DNA of 64,000 bases, taken from the NCBI GenBank assembly GCA_948567375.1, contig OX419755.1:65972944-66036943 (forward strand), given 5' to 3'. This document shows, piece after piece, positions 32,885 through 44,540 of the stretch. The position numbers and the translations under genes were made by a program. Numbering within the stretch: the first letter of the stretch is position 1; each line of letters begins with the position of its first letter. Below the pieces are notes generated by a model, which made no database searches, was not told where the DNA came from, and saw only the letters and a list, made by a program, of their open reading frames with translations. The DNA comes from Lunularia cruciata. Taxonomy: Eukaryota; Streptophyta; Marchantiopsida; Lunulariales; Lunulariaceae.

Positions 32885-33768
32885 GGCCCAATAAAACAAG
32901 GTCTGAGCTTACGAGGTCCAACTAATGTAAGGTTGGTTGTCAAAAGCCACACTTGATCCCCAACATTGAGCTCCATGTGCTTATAGTGTGCATCAGCATA
33001 TTGCTTCTATCAATTTTGTGCAATATGTAATCTGTGCTTGGCGCTCTTCACACCTTGTTGGATTCTAGAAACAAACGTGTTGATTGCATTGACCTTGGTA
33101 GCCACTAGACGGATCTTCATCAAGCTAGAAGGTGTGAAGGGATGCTCACCATACATAAGGAAGAACGGAGTGACTAAGGTGGATGCATTCATTGAATTGT
33201 TGTAAGAAATTCCACCAACGGGAGTAAGATGTCTCACCTCTCTTGCTCTTCTAAGGTGAAGCTACATAACATGTCTTCAATCATGTGATTAGCCCGCTCT
33301 ATTTGGCCATTTTTTTGTGGGTGGTAAGCTGTGGACATGACCAACTTGGTTTTGAAGAAACCAAAGAGTGTTTGCCAAAATAAATTGGTGAATTGAGTGC
33401 CTCTATCAGTGATAAGTACTTTAGACAAGCCATGGTGAGAGAAGACTGCATCTAAGTATAATTGAGCTAGTTGTGGAGGGGTCACATCCTTGGTGGTACG
33501 GCGTACATGAATCATTTTGCTGAGCCAGTCCACAAAGACCACGATGGAGTCAAACCTTGAGGTGGTCTTGGGTAATTCACAGACGAGATCCATACTCAAT
33601 TGTTCCCAATGTTGGGTAGGCGTGGAGAGAGGTTGAAGGAGCCATGCAGGAGCTTGATTAGAAGCTTTGTTCTATTGAAAAAGTAGGCAGTTGTGCACGT
33701 AGTCCATCACGTCATTGCTCATCTTAGGCCAATAGTAATGGCACTGGATTGCATCCAAGGTCTTGTCC
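32506..33768 (-). repeat. right arm of the 1.26-kb inverted repeat
   Basis: Contains the 3' part of the G2 LTR and the W1 integrase end; reverse complement of 25323-26580. Confidence 0.85.
33010..33720 (-). pseudogene. integrase core (W1)
   Basis: 33234-33599 is open with all three catalytic residues: MDLVCEL, ITDRGTQFTNLFWQ, and AYHPQKNGQIERANHMIEDML. 33010-33237 follows in another frame: FLMYGEHPFTPSSLMKIRLVATKVNAINTFVSRIQQGVKSAKHRL. The segment between them and the 5' side are frameshifted. The C terminus is cut at 32885. Confidence 0.88.
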
Positions 33769-34216
33769 ACTCCGACATGACCTACAATGGCCAAATCATG
33801 ACATTCCGCTAGAATGGTAATTGTGAGACATTTGGGATCCATAATCTACCATCATGAAAGGTGAGTCCTTGGGTGCTAGTGATGCCTTTGGATGATTGCG
33901 CTTCTACAATCTGTGGATCCATTTTTGTAGGAGCCAAAATCTCTGGCTAAAATTCAGGGTTAAACTTAACCTCTACCTCCAAGTTGTTTGCCATTGGCAT
34001 GCGGGTGAATGCATCTGCAAGTTGCTTCTTACCTTCCACATAGGTGATTGTCATGTAGAAGCATTGTTGCCACTTTGCCGACCAAATCTAGTGATGAGAT
34101 AGATCCTTTTGCGTCTCAAGGTAGACTAGAGGTTTGTGGTCTCTCTCTACTACAAATGCCTTCTCGCTCAAATAGTGCTTCAAATGCTTGCTTGCCAGAA
34201 TGATGGCCAACTCTTC
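33769..34216 (-). pseudogene. RNase H end and integrase N-terminus (W1)
   Basis: ELAIILASKHLKHYLSEKAFVVERDHKPLVYLETQKDL, YVEGKKQLADAFTRMP, then FHDGRLWIPN leading to the integrase zinc region. Interrupted by at least four stops, with a deletion relative to W2 where the H2C2 finger should be. Confidence 0.75.
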
Positions 34217-35352
34217 TCATTCAATGGTGTGGTAGTTGCGCTCTACCGGTAACAATTTTTGAGAGAAATATGCACTTGGATGTCGTCCATCATGCCCCTC
34301 TTGTTGTGGGACTACTCCTATTGCTATGTTTGATGCATCTATAGCCAACTTGATTGGACGTTTTGGGTCATACCACTTCAAGATTGGTGCATGTAGCAAG
34401 GCGGCTTTCAATTCTTGAAAGGCCAACTCTTGTGCGGTTCCCCATGTCCACTTCTTCCCCTTGCCAAGTAGTGCCGTTAAAGGCTGTGCAACCTTGGAGA
34501 AGTCCTTGACAAATCTATGATAGAATCCTGTCAACCCCAAGAAGCTCTTGAGTTGAGTCTGATCTTCTAGGGCACTCCATTTTTGAATGACCTCTATTTT
34601 ATCCGTCAATACTTGAATGCACTCTACACTTACTCTATGCCCCAATTAGTTTACTTCAGACTTGCCAAACTTGCACTTTGAGATTTTTGCGTACAATTGA
34701 TTCTGTCTTAGAATTTAGAGGACCTCTCGTAGATGTTGTTTGTATTCTGTCATCGTGCTATTGTATACTAAGATATCATCCAAGAAGACAATAATAAACT
34801 TATCCAAGTATGGACAAAATATGTCATTCATTAGACTCATGAAAGTGGCAGGTGCATTGGTGAGGCCAAAAGGCATCACAAGATACTCGAAGTAGCCATA
34901 CCTAGTTCAAAGGCAGTTTTGTGCACATCCTCCTTTCCAATTTGGATTTGATTGTAACCACTCTGCAAGTCCAATTTGGTGAAGTATCTTGCTCCATGGA
35001 GTTGATCAAACAGGTCATCCATGCAAGGTAAGAGGTATTTGTTCTTCATTATTTGCTGATTGAGACCTCAATAGTCAATGGACATGCGCATTGTACCATC
35101 TTTCTTCTTCACAAACAAGACAAGAGCCCCATATGGTGATACGCTAGGTTGGATGAACCCCTTCTGCAACATCTCCTCAATTTGAGTCTTACACTCCTCT
35201 AACTCATGAGGTGATAGGCAATATGGGGCCTTACAAGGAGGTGTCTTCCTCAGGAGTGTCTCAATTTTATGATCTACTCTCCTTTTTGGTGGTAATCTTG
35301 AGGGTAGATCATCAAGAATGACATCTTGAAAGTCATCCACCACAACCTTCAA
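34217..35352 (-). pseudogene. reverse transcriptase and start of RNase H (W1)
   Basis: 35068-35352: LDDLPSRLPPKRRVDHKIE, LSPHELEECKTQIEEMLQKGFIQPSVSPYGALVLFVKKKDGTMRMSIDY, then a stop. Next come FTKLDLQSGYNQIQI and a catalytic FLDDILVYN at about 34762-34790. 34217-34645: LKSFLGLTGFYHRFVKDFSKVAQPLTALLGK and the RNase H start LAIDASNIAIG. Three or more stops or frameshifts lie in between. Confidence 0.88.
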
Positions 35353-35485
35353 TTTCTCAAGAATTTTTCCATTGAGTTATGCACTCTGGACTTCTCTTAT
35401 TAGACCTATGAAACATCTATTGGTCTTACAGACAGTTACCGTCCCTATGACATATAGAGGCAGATCCTACTTGGGTGATTTTTCT

Positions 35486-35941
35486 TTAACCCCAATGATT
35501 GACCATTGGTGGGTTCTCACTACTTTCTTCCTCCAATCTACCACAAGGTTGTAATGCTCCATCCATGGCATGCCTAAGATCATAATAACGAGCTAACTGT
35601 ATCACTCGCCACTCAATTGCTTCCTGATATTCTCCTACATAGAGTGTGACTTGTCTAGGTAATGATTCAATCCTCTCTGTTTGCCCATTAGGCAACTCTA
35701 CTTCTTCACTCCCATCTCTCTCTAGATCCATTCCCAATCTTATTGCAATAAAGCGAGATAAGAAATTCTTTGTTGCTCCCGGATCGATTAATACTCTCAC
35801 TTGATTGCCTTCTAGGACTCCATTCACCACAATCAATTGTGAGGTTGCCTTTTGGGATCTTTGCACCTTAGTCTTCTTCCTTCCCTCGCTTCTCTTCTTC
35901 CTTATTGAGCCAGTAAGGCCACGAGGTACATTTACTAGCAA
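35486..35941 (-). pseudogene. aspartic protease (W1)
   Basis: LIVVNGVLEGNQVRVLIDPGATKNFLSRFIA: the active-site block is D-P-G-A-T where most chromoviruses have D-S-G-A-T; W2 has D-L-G-A-T. Downstream LPNGQTERIESLPRQVTLYVGEYQE fits the retropepsin-like fold. The frame then diverges after a frameshift (QPCGRLEEESS). Confidence 0.82.
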
Positions 35942-36039
35942 TCTTTGTTTTCTGAAGTGTTTTCCACCTCCTCCTCTTCAATGCATCTCTCCATGTTGTT
36001 CAAAGATTGCCTATATGAAGGTTGAGGGCCTCTAGGGAA

Positions 36040-36924
36040 ACGAGTGTGACAGTTGGTAGATATGTGCCCAATACGGCCACAATTGTAACAACGGCGTTGT
36101 TCTCCTTGAGTTCCTTCTCCATGTGGGATTCCATCTCTTCGTTCTTCTACCCGTCCATGCTCTCCTTGAAGCGGTCATGCTCCTTGATCTTGAAATCAAA
36201 GGTTACCCAATTCCATTGGTACGGGTCCACCCATGTGTATCATTTCTGCCCGATAATGTTGAGGTGGAACTACTCCTTCACCTCCACCCAATGCTCTTGC
36301 TATTCTCTATGCACATGCAATGGCTTCAAATACCGTGCAAGGATTTTACACCATGACTTCTTGGCAAATCCGCCCCTTTAACCCTTGTTTAAAATTGTCA
36401 AGAGCCTCTACTAGACTCATGTCGGTTAATGCAACTTGTAGATCCAGAAATCCCTCCACATACTCTTGTACATTGTTCTTCTGTCTCAATTCCCATAGTC
36501 GAGTTCAAGCCATTTGCACAAAATCCACCGATTGGAAATTCTTCAACAATCCTTCTTGCATTGATGTCCACGTGACCTCCCTTCTCTCTGCCAACATGGA
36601 TTGTTCCCAAGCATCATACCATGTGAGGGCTTTATGGGTCAAGTACCCACATGCAAACACGCCTACAACATGCTCCATGATCTCTGTTGAGAACAATTGG
36701 AAATATTGATTCATTCTCGAGATCCAATTTTTGACTACTCCCATCATACGTTGCCCCTTGTAAGGCTCGATGTCGCAGGTCTTCTTCATCTGGAGTAGCA
36801 ATGTGGCTTCATCGTTGATAGGGTTTGTAAGCACTAGTGCCTCTCTAAGTACTTCAGTCGCAGATACCAGGTTTTGAGACGGCTCTTCTTCTTGCATGGC
36901 TTGATCAGTCTTGAGGATCTGCAC
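36040..36924 (-). pseudogene. gag (W1) with zinc knuckle
   Basis: 36505-36924 is open: LLLQMKKTCDIEPYKGQRMM, VVKNWISRMNQYFQLF, GYLTHKALTWYDAWEQSM, a retrotransposon-gag core. Homology continues with stops (VQEYVEGFLDLQVAL, DNFKQGLKGRICQEVM) to a CCHC knuckle CYNCGRIGHISTNC at about 36049-36091. Confidence 0.82.
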
Positions 36925-37600
36925 TTAACTTTGTAATGTCTCCATGGTCATCTTAATCTCTCAAATTCATTCAATATCCCTTGCATTCCTTGCACCAACT
37001 CTTGCAATTGCAGATCCATGGTTCCTACAACACTTAATTACTAATGTTTACTTCAATACAGAGTCAATATGATCACTCTGGAAGGTGCACAAACTATCAA
37101 AACCACCATTGGGACCTCAGAAGCTATCACTCATTGATAATACTCCTTGCCAAAATTCCTAACCACAAAATCTCTAAACATCACTTTTGGTCTCACTACA
37201 TAACGGATTTCTACTTGAGTGTTGAAAGGAAGACGTTTGGGACATTCACATCCATATCATCATAGTAGAATGTAGATTGTCAAATCCCACTCTCTGTCAT
37301 ATATCACCACAGGTAGAATCACCTGGTTTGGTGAGTTCATCACCTTGTCCATGAATTTTGCCCCAAAGTGATAAACTAGCAATACCCTCATTTGCTCAAG
37401 ATGGATGTACATAACGTTGATGTAGAATGGATTTGGGAATGGAAAGCTAGGTGCGGGAAATTGTCCTCCCGGTGCATCCATCCCGTCCGCTCTCTAAAGT
37501 CCTTCCTAAGTCTAGCAATTACTCTATGTTCTCCACCTCAAATTACTTAGTTTCAGTAGTTCGTGCTCTTCCAAGAGAGGTGATCCACTCTCTTGGACTC

Positions 37601-37621
37601 AGACACTTGCTCTGATACCAT
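37601..37621 (-). other. primer-binding site of W1 (initiator Met tRNA)
   Basis: On the - strand, directly after the LTR: ATGGTATCAGAGCAAGTG. TGGTATCAGAGC is the standard site complementary to initiator Met tRNA. Confidence 0.88.
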
Positions 37622-38286
37622 TGTAATACTCCAAGGACAAGAGAAGAGAGAGAAACACAAAGTACACTCTCAACATTTGGTGCCCCAAAGGAGCACCTTC
37701 TCTTTATTATATAGACAAAGAGGATCTCCTCCAAGGAAGCTACACCATAGGAGGTTGTCCTATCAGGTTGGTCAAACAAGCTTTGACTGGAGGGAATATT
37801 TTAAGGAATCTTCTTGTAAGAGTCCTAGAATCACGTAAGGTACCGTTGGAAAGCTCTCAATGAGACAAACCAAGGGGAGGGAAGGCCAGCCTTTTCTCCA
37901 TTTGGGAGGAGGGAGGAATCTGCACATTTTTTAGGCCTAATTCATCCGTTTAGGCCTCCAAAATTACCTTCAAAGATTTCATGCATATTTTGGTTCCTAC
38001 TCTATTAGTAGAAGTCCTCTTTTGGTGATACCTCTTTCTGATCTGTTTAGTCCATCATGTGTAACATCCTTCCAAATGTTACCAAAGCAATTCTCACCTT
38101 TAAATCATATGTCTAGCTATTGGTTCTAAGGTTCTCAAGTACATTTCAATTTCTGCTCTATTAGTAGAAGTACTCTTTTGGTGATACTTCTATCTGATCT
38201 ATATTGACCATCATGTATAACATCCGTCTAGATGTTACCAAACCAAATTTCACATCTAGATCATATGGCTAACTCTTGGTATTACA
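37622..38286 (-). repeat. 5' LTR of W1 (665 bp) with internal duplication
   Basis: On the - strand it begins TGTAATACC and ends ATTACA, imperfect inverted termini. It contains a 156-bp tandem duplication: the block starting CTCTATTAGTAGAAG occurs at 38000 and again at 38156 (+ coordinates). The shorter W2 LTRs do not show it. The right side abuts CC copy B. Confidence 0.85.
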
Positions 38287-38769
38287 AGAATAAAGATCAA
38301 GGCTACGGAATCCAACATCCAACACACTCACTGAATTGCACTTCAAAATACTCCAAACACTCACAACTATAGAAATAGAGAGTTGATACTCAAAATTAAG
38401 CTCAAGCGACGAGCATTGAAATCATCACTTTGCTTTATCTACCTTCAAAAATTTGGAATACTAAACAGCAAAACACTATGAATGCCTCCTTTAAATAGTA
38501 GAGCAATCAACAATTGCTAACAACTATATTGTTCTACAACAACTCTACAAACTTGCATATCCAAAATGACAATGCACCTCTTCATATCTACCTCTTCATA
38601 TCTCAAAACTATTACTACTCCAATCCGATGTCAACTTCTTCTTTGGCTTCCAAACCCAGTGATCTTCCTATTACTTCTTCTTCTTTGGGTCTATCTTCAA
38701 CTACCAAATCCTTCACTATTTCTACTACTTCTTCACTCTGAACTACAATTGAGGTCATGGGTAACCTTT

Positions 38770-39150
38770 CTAACTCTTACCAAGCCTCGCAATCTTTCCT
38801 CCTCTTGGTGTCAGATTGCCAACTCCCTCTGCCATGCTTGATCTTTTCCTAATTGCACTTTTCTTCAGGCTCTCTAACTCTTGCTCCATCATAGCTGCCA
38901 TTGCCTTCACATGAATACTTTCAATGCAAACTTCATTGACCTCCTCTTTCATCTTTGCCAACAACACCGTCTTCTCCTTCAACTCTACGGCTTGATTGTG
39001 CATCTCTCTTCCCCGCTTCTGGAAAATCTCTTGCAAGTTCTCTAAAGTCTTCTTCTTCAAGAGTGCATCCACCCAAAGTTCCTCAGCTTCTTCTTCTCTT
39101 TGGGTTACACTCTCCTTCAATCCCTTCACTTCATCTAGCAGATACTTCAC
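38770..39150 (-). pseudogene. CC protein, coiled coil (copy B)
   Basis: 126 codons open directly after the shared stop: KYLLDEVKGLKESVTQREEE, EELWVDALLKKKTLENLQEI, NQAVELKEKTVLLAKMKEEV, AMMEQELESLKKSAIRKRSS. Heptad spacing of hydrophobic residues and alternating Glu/Lys indicate an alpha-helical coiled coil. After RGGKIARLGK the frame runs into the internal deletion. Confidence 0.55.
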
Positions 39151-39153
39151 AAC

Positions 39154-39698
39154 CTACAACTCATTCTTCACCTTCATACAATCTTGCGGTATTACCTTCT
39201 TCTGCATATTTAACAATTCCAACAATGGAGTCACAATTTTTGTTAAGTATTTGACTCCCTCAAAGCCTTCTTCATCTTTGGCTTTGTCTTTGTACTTTTT
39301 TTCTTCCGCTGGAGCTTTCCCTTGAAGCCTTGATCTTTGTACCTTCAGCAATATTGCTTCCAAGCTTTCATCTTCCTTATAGACTGAGCTTGGACCTGCA
39401 AGTTCAACCATTATTGACCTCTTGGCTTTGCCTCCCTTTAGGTCTTCCTTCTTTGGCTCTACATTCATCTCCTCCATGGCCAATTCTAAGCAAGTGTTAT
39501 CTCCACGGTCCATCAATCAATCGCCATATGAAATGCCTCATCTTCTTCCACCGCTTTAGTTGATTGCTGAACTTCCTCTTCACCATCACTCTCACTTTTG
39601 GATCCCTCACTTTGTAGTGTGAGGTTTGCTTCTTCTGGGTCTCCTCCTTTAGACTTTGTCTCTCCTTCAGACTTTGTCTCTGAAGTCTCCTCCTTCAC
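39154..39698 (-). pseudogene. CC protein, charged middle part (copy B)
   Basis: 39513-39698 (SEGETKSKGGDPEEANLTLQ, EVQQSTKAVEEDEAFHMAID), then after a frameshift 39154-39516 (LELAMEEMNVEPKKEDLKGG, RSIMVELAGPSSVYKEDESLEA, GVKYLTKIVTPLLELLNMQKK) ending VKNEL-stop. It aligns with 18183-18698 of copy A, including the terminal TAG. Confidence 0.5.
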
Positions 39699-40321
39699 CG
39701 CCTTCTTACCTCATGGATTGAGTCTTTGGGTCTTTCATTGTGGCTTGGGTAATGCTACCTCTTTGGGTTTAGTCCACTTCTTCATCTTCAGACTTCTTCC
39801 TTCCACCATCTCACTCTGTCTCATTTTGATGAAGTGATCATTGCTGACTTGCAGTTGTAATATGTATTGTTGCTTCTCTTCATCCGCTTCTTGTCATAGA
39901 TCAAGATGGAAATGTGACACCATGCAATGCCTCTCCTCCACTATCAGCAAATTTAATCCAAAGTAGAAGTGTGCTACAAATGGTGCAAAGTAATGTGGAG
40001 ATGAATTGGTTCTCCAATTGACGATCATCTACCTCGTTTGCTGGTGGAAACACTTTGACCAGTTCACCTTCAGTCTTGCAAACATCTGGTGGAAGAAGAC
40101 TGACTATTGCATGTTCACGTATGTTGTTCTTTTGGGTTTGAACATAGCCATTATTGCACCTACAATGCTCCGCTTGATTGAGTCTTAATAGGACTCCACT
40201 TTGTAGCCATTGTTAGTATGTGGTGCAAAGAACAAGTTTCTGATTTCTGAGATCTCCTTTGCAACATCACACTTCCGATAGAAGGTGACCCTAGTTGCCT
40301 CTCTTGATTCCTTTCCCAATA

Positions 40322-41041
40322 CTAATCTCCAATCCGACTTATTCCATCAAGACGGATTCCCTTCTTCTCCTCAACTTTGGGGCCTTCCTCACAATTACTA
40401 GCAGCTATCTCTACCATGACGCTTGGGAAACTAAAATTCCAGTTCCATGCCAGGAATGTAATCCAAAGTCTATTCAAGACCTTGATCCTAGCTATGACAT
40501 CTAACCTCCAAATTGTGAAACTCCTCACTACAAGTGCGTTCTTAGTCTTCTTTGCCATGATTTGCTCTTTAGTTCTTTGGTATTGAAAAACTATCCCTTC
40601 TCTTGGATGCAGACACTCTAACCTCTTTTGGACTTCAAAAAATCTCACTCTCAATTGGCTTCTTTACACACATTACTGCAAGACAACTACTCAAAGGAAT
40701 AGGATATCTATTTGACATATTCAATTTCCCCATGCGCAATTGCAATTTTATAGTTCTCCAAAGTGCAGTCATTCTTCAGTCAATTTCAAAATTGATCCCC
40801 ACTTCTTTTGCATGTTGGTTTCTATCACTATCAAGGTATTCTTCTCTTGCCTCTGCCATTTCTTGAAGTGTACTTTCTTGCCTGGCATGACACGTAGAGA
40901 GGTTGTTACAACGTCTTTGTATTGGCCTTTGCTTCTTGATCCAAAGACGTGCTTCTTTGGATTTGTCTCTTTGTAACCCATTTGAGTACTTCCGGTTCTT
41001 GACCCAAGGTTGACTTCTTCAAGTTTACTCCTAAGACACAC
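40322..41041 (-). pseudogene. CC protein, N-terminal region (copy B)
   Basis: Two open pieces. 40769-41041 (90 codons): LRSKLEEVNLGSRTGSTQMG, NPKKHVFGSRSKGQYKDVVT, PGKKVHFKKWQRQEKNTLIV. 40322-40654 (110 codons): VRFFEVQKRLECLHPREGIV, ALVVRSFTIWRLDVIARIKV, ASNCEEGPKVEEKKGIRLDG. Strongly basic, then mixed; no recognised domain. Stops separate the two pieces. No copy in the window shows a certain start codon. Confidence 0.4.
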
Positions 41042-41095
41042 AAGTCCATTCTTTACTTCATAATTTGGCTTTCTTAATACACGTTTTCTTCAAAA

Positions 41096-42655
41096 CTTAA
41101 ACAAAACAAAACAAAACAAAATGTGTGTACCACAAACACCATATATGGCTATCTTGGCCAACTCTATTGTTTCTTAAGTTTTAATGTATATTCAATCTCA
41201 CTTGGAATGCTACATTAGACTAGAAAAAAATACCAATTATTTCACCATAAAATCTCATTGCTAAAAAGATCATACAACATAAATAACATGTTATCTCTTA
41301 ATATTCTCAAATTCTTGGCTAGGATCAACCACTAATATAACTCATTTGTTGCCAATACTTTTTTAACACGTCCCATTTTTCTCATAGATCTTTAAGGCAA
41401 TTATAGCAAACTCAATGTTTCCCTTGTAAAGGCAAGCTATACAATAAGCTATCAATTAACTCATTGGGTTTTAGTCATCCATCAATTGAAAAATTCATAC
41501 CACAAACTTGTATAAAGATACACTATGGTGAAATTGAATTTCTAATTGAAAATTTGTCATTTAATGGGATGAAGTAGCTCAAGCGGTCAATCTAAATAAT
41601 ATTTAAAATACCCTAACACCTTCAAACATTTTGACATTTATAAAAGGTTTAGGTGTGTATGAATATTGCATGATAACTATAAGGTGTACATTAAGAATGC
41701 TTTCAATCTATAATAATACAAAGAAATGAACTTTTGATCAATATAGTTCCAAAAGACCAAAATAATCCAAAAGAAGTAGGACGGATGAAAGATATGATAG
41801 ATAATTGAATGGAATATACACCAAATGCAAGAGATTGCACAAGGTCTCTAGGTGAATACAAGCTTACTTCTTTGCAAAGTAAGTAATTAGCTCCTTGTCC
41901 AAGCTAGCCAATCCTTATGAAAGTTCTTCAACACCTTATAGTTAGGTTTATAATATTTTTCTTGAATACCTTATTAGCTTATTCAAAATCAAATCAAGGA
42001 AGGTTTCTAGGTACCTCTTAAATGTTTCTCTCAAAAAATTACTAGGTAAAATATGGAATATATGTTAGAAGCTTCTAACACTTACATGAAAGAAACCTAA
42101 TAAATTCATAAGGTAGATGATAATATTATCATTACTTATAAACTCTACCTCTATATTAAGAGTCATAAATACGGCCAAAACCAAAACGTAAGTTTTATGT
42201 TATTAATACTACTTTCCTTTTATGCATCTAAAATTATATTTTAGATTAGATAAGATATATTTTGACTTGATCTATCTTAAAGCTATACATCATTGGATGA
42301 AATGCACATCTAGCCAAGATACAATCAAATAGATTTTAGTAAGGCTTGCATCAAAGTTAAAATTTCATAGGAGAAAAATGTGATGATTGTAAATTGCCAT
42401 TGAAAAGTAGTGCTTCAAAACAATCTTTGTATACCAAGAATCCATTGTCAAACCAAATTCAATTATATAAATTGAATTTGGTTTCTTAAAAAAGACCAAG
42501 AATTTAGGTTTATTTATCCATAGTAATAATGCCAACATTAAGATTCTATTTTTGTTATGATATACACCATTTCTTTTGATCTTCTTCTTAACAATCATTT
42601 ATTGTAAAACCTAGTATTGATAAAAAAAAGGTGGTATAATGGCAAGAAATAGGTA
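41096..42655. other. no gene seen, AT-rich; AAAAC microsatellite at 41099-41121
   Basis: Short frames only. The simple repeat is four to five AAAAC units. Confidence 0.4.
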
Positions 42656-43230
42656 GATCCATGGAGGATACAAGTAAAAATGGCTAGATTTGAAGAGTAA
42701 TATTACAATTGGGAGTTCTTTATTGTTATTTATTTAACCTCTTGGGTATAAATTACTCCTAGAAGAGAGTAGTGTTACCAATTGTGCATTATGACAGATG
42801 GAAATTAAAACATCACTTTCACAAAGAATAAATTCCAAATATTTCCTAAAGGTTACTATTCAATCAACTTTGAAGGGGTTCACTTCAAAGACATTCCACT
42901 CCAAATGTTGTGTTCTATCCTTCCCAAAGGAACTACTCTTAAATAATTTTGCATTAGCAATATCACTTTAGTTTTGATTTTGTGGTACTTTCAATACTAT
43001 AGTCCATTTCTAATCCATTAAGGTGTTGCTTTGCTCATTCACAACTCTCAAGGTCATATGCTCTAATCACAAGTGCAAATGGTCGCTCACTCTCAAGCAT
43101 TCCTACTACAAAGTTCCTCACCACTACTCACAAAAGACATGCAACCGATGCTTTGAATTTAAGCAAAAGCAATGAAGGGATTTTGTCTTCTTCTCATCTT
43201 CATACTTTGTCCCCTCAAGCTTTTGGACCT
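42656..43230 (-). repeat. diverged CC-family 3' end (copy D)
   Basis: The block TTAACCTCTTGGGTATAAATTACTCC...AGAAGAGAGTA at about 42733-42773 matches copy A at 16514-16550 and copy E at 55877-55915. Weaker matches continue to the segment with GCTTTGAATTTAAGCAAAAGC near 43155, which corresponds to CTCTGAATTAAGCTCAAGC in copy A. No coding part is recognisable. Confidence 0.45.
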
Positions 43231-44540
43231 ACAATTTTAGGTTTTAACTTGGTCTTTGTTATCCTACCTTGAGCTACCTCCTCCATAATTCTTATTGATC
43301 CCAAACTTCTTCTAGTTGCTTTAGGATCTTAGCCTTATCTTATCTTGAGTTGTTGTTGATGTTATTATTTTCACAACTAACACTCTTCCATAAAAATAAT
43401 GTCATAAAGTTTATTTTCTTTATCTAAACATTTTTAGAAGTTTTGGATATAAGAAATTCCACTTCTAGTACCATATCAATAACTTCAACGATAAGAAATT
43501 GGACAATTTATTTCCACTCATAGTTTTACAATTATTCGATCTTATTACATCATAGACCTCCTAACCATTTTCTATTTTTACAAATTATAACTTCCTCAAG
43601 ATATTTCAATCATTAAAGTCAAAATTTTGGATATAAATATGGTCTTTAATTTAACATGATTTGATATTTGGATCTTAAATGAACTTAGGTTTAAAGAGTC
43701 ATTCTCAAACATATACTTTATCCTATCTCATTTAAAAAATTTGTAGATTAAAATATAGAAATAATTTTTTTTTATATTAGAATATTCAAAGAAGATTATA
43801 ATAATTTTAAACGTAGTTTACTTTTAGATATCACATATAAAATTATAATCCAAATCATATCTTCTTAATTTATCATTTTCATATAGATAAATAAAATAGT
43901 AATTTTTTACATAATACTTATTTTGGTAGGATTTTGAAGTTCATGCTTTAACTAGTTATAGGAAAATGTAAGATATCACTAAATAAACAATTATGAATTA
44001 TGTCTAAAGCTCACAAAACATAAAATGTATCTCTATGAGCATATAAACTAGGTCAATTTAGATAAGGATATACCCAAAGCATAATATCCAATCTTTTGAA
44101 GTTTTATAGTCTTGTTAGAATTTTATACATATTGCATTCCTTATCACATTCCTTGGCTTTATTTCTTCTTCGATATTTTATGATCTAACTAAAGAATTAT
44201 AGTCTACTCCTAGAACCTAGAGACATGTTCCATGAACCTAGAGATTTTTTTAGCTATGTGTGCACATACCAGTTCATATGTGAACTCCATGAATCTAGCA
44301 AATGACCGATGCAAGTTGCTAGAGCTTGAAATACATAAGAGTATTAGAATTGAAGTTAATGTCTTGCTTTATATATACTATTTTACATTCTAGAGAAACA
44401 AAATCTCAAGAATGAGAGGAAGGGACTTGCTCATGCTAACAAAACGATGGATCCATAAAATTATAAAACCTAGGAGATAAAGTGGGACTATCCCTAGACT
44501 TAGTATAACAACATATAGGGACACTTACTATTGAGTATAA
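43231..44540. other. no gene seen, extremely AT-rich
   Basis: Stops in all frames and no recognisable repeat. Confidence 0.4.

Larger units (their letters stand above)
32885..38286 (-). mobile_element. Ty3/gypsy family W, copy W1 (5' LTR to integrase; chromovirus-like)
   Basis: Read on the - strand: 5' LTR 38286-37622, initiator-Met-tRNA primer site, gag with zinc knuckle, protease, RT, RNase H, integrase. It stops at 32885, at the G2 LTR, so the C-terminal chromodomain (present in W2) and the 3' LTR are missing. Wording of RT and integrase (HYYWPKMS, TDRGTQF, NGQIERAN) and the primer site fit plant chromoviruses. Confidence 0.9.
38287..41095 (-). mobile_element. CC-family repeat, copy B
   Basis: Collinear with copy A from its non-coding 3' part (38287 onward; the end is removed by the W1 LTR) through the C-terminal tail, coiled coil and charged part, and extending about 0.9 kb further 5' than copy A. 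About 460 bp present in A (17349-17809) are missing at 38776. The 5' border is unclear; an AAAAC repeat at 41099-41121 lies beside it. Confidence 0.62.

Noticed and set aside
37260..37779. - strand ORFs between the W1 LTR and gag as an extra gene
   Set aside because: They fall in the leader next to the primer site, do not match W2, and show no domain.
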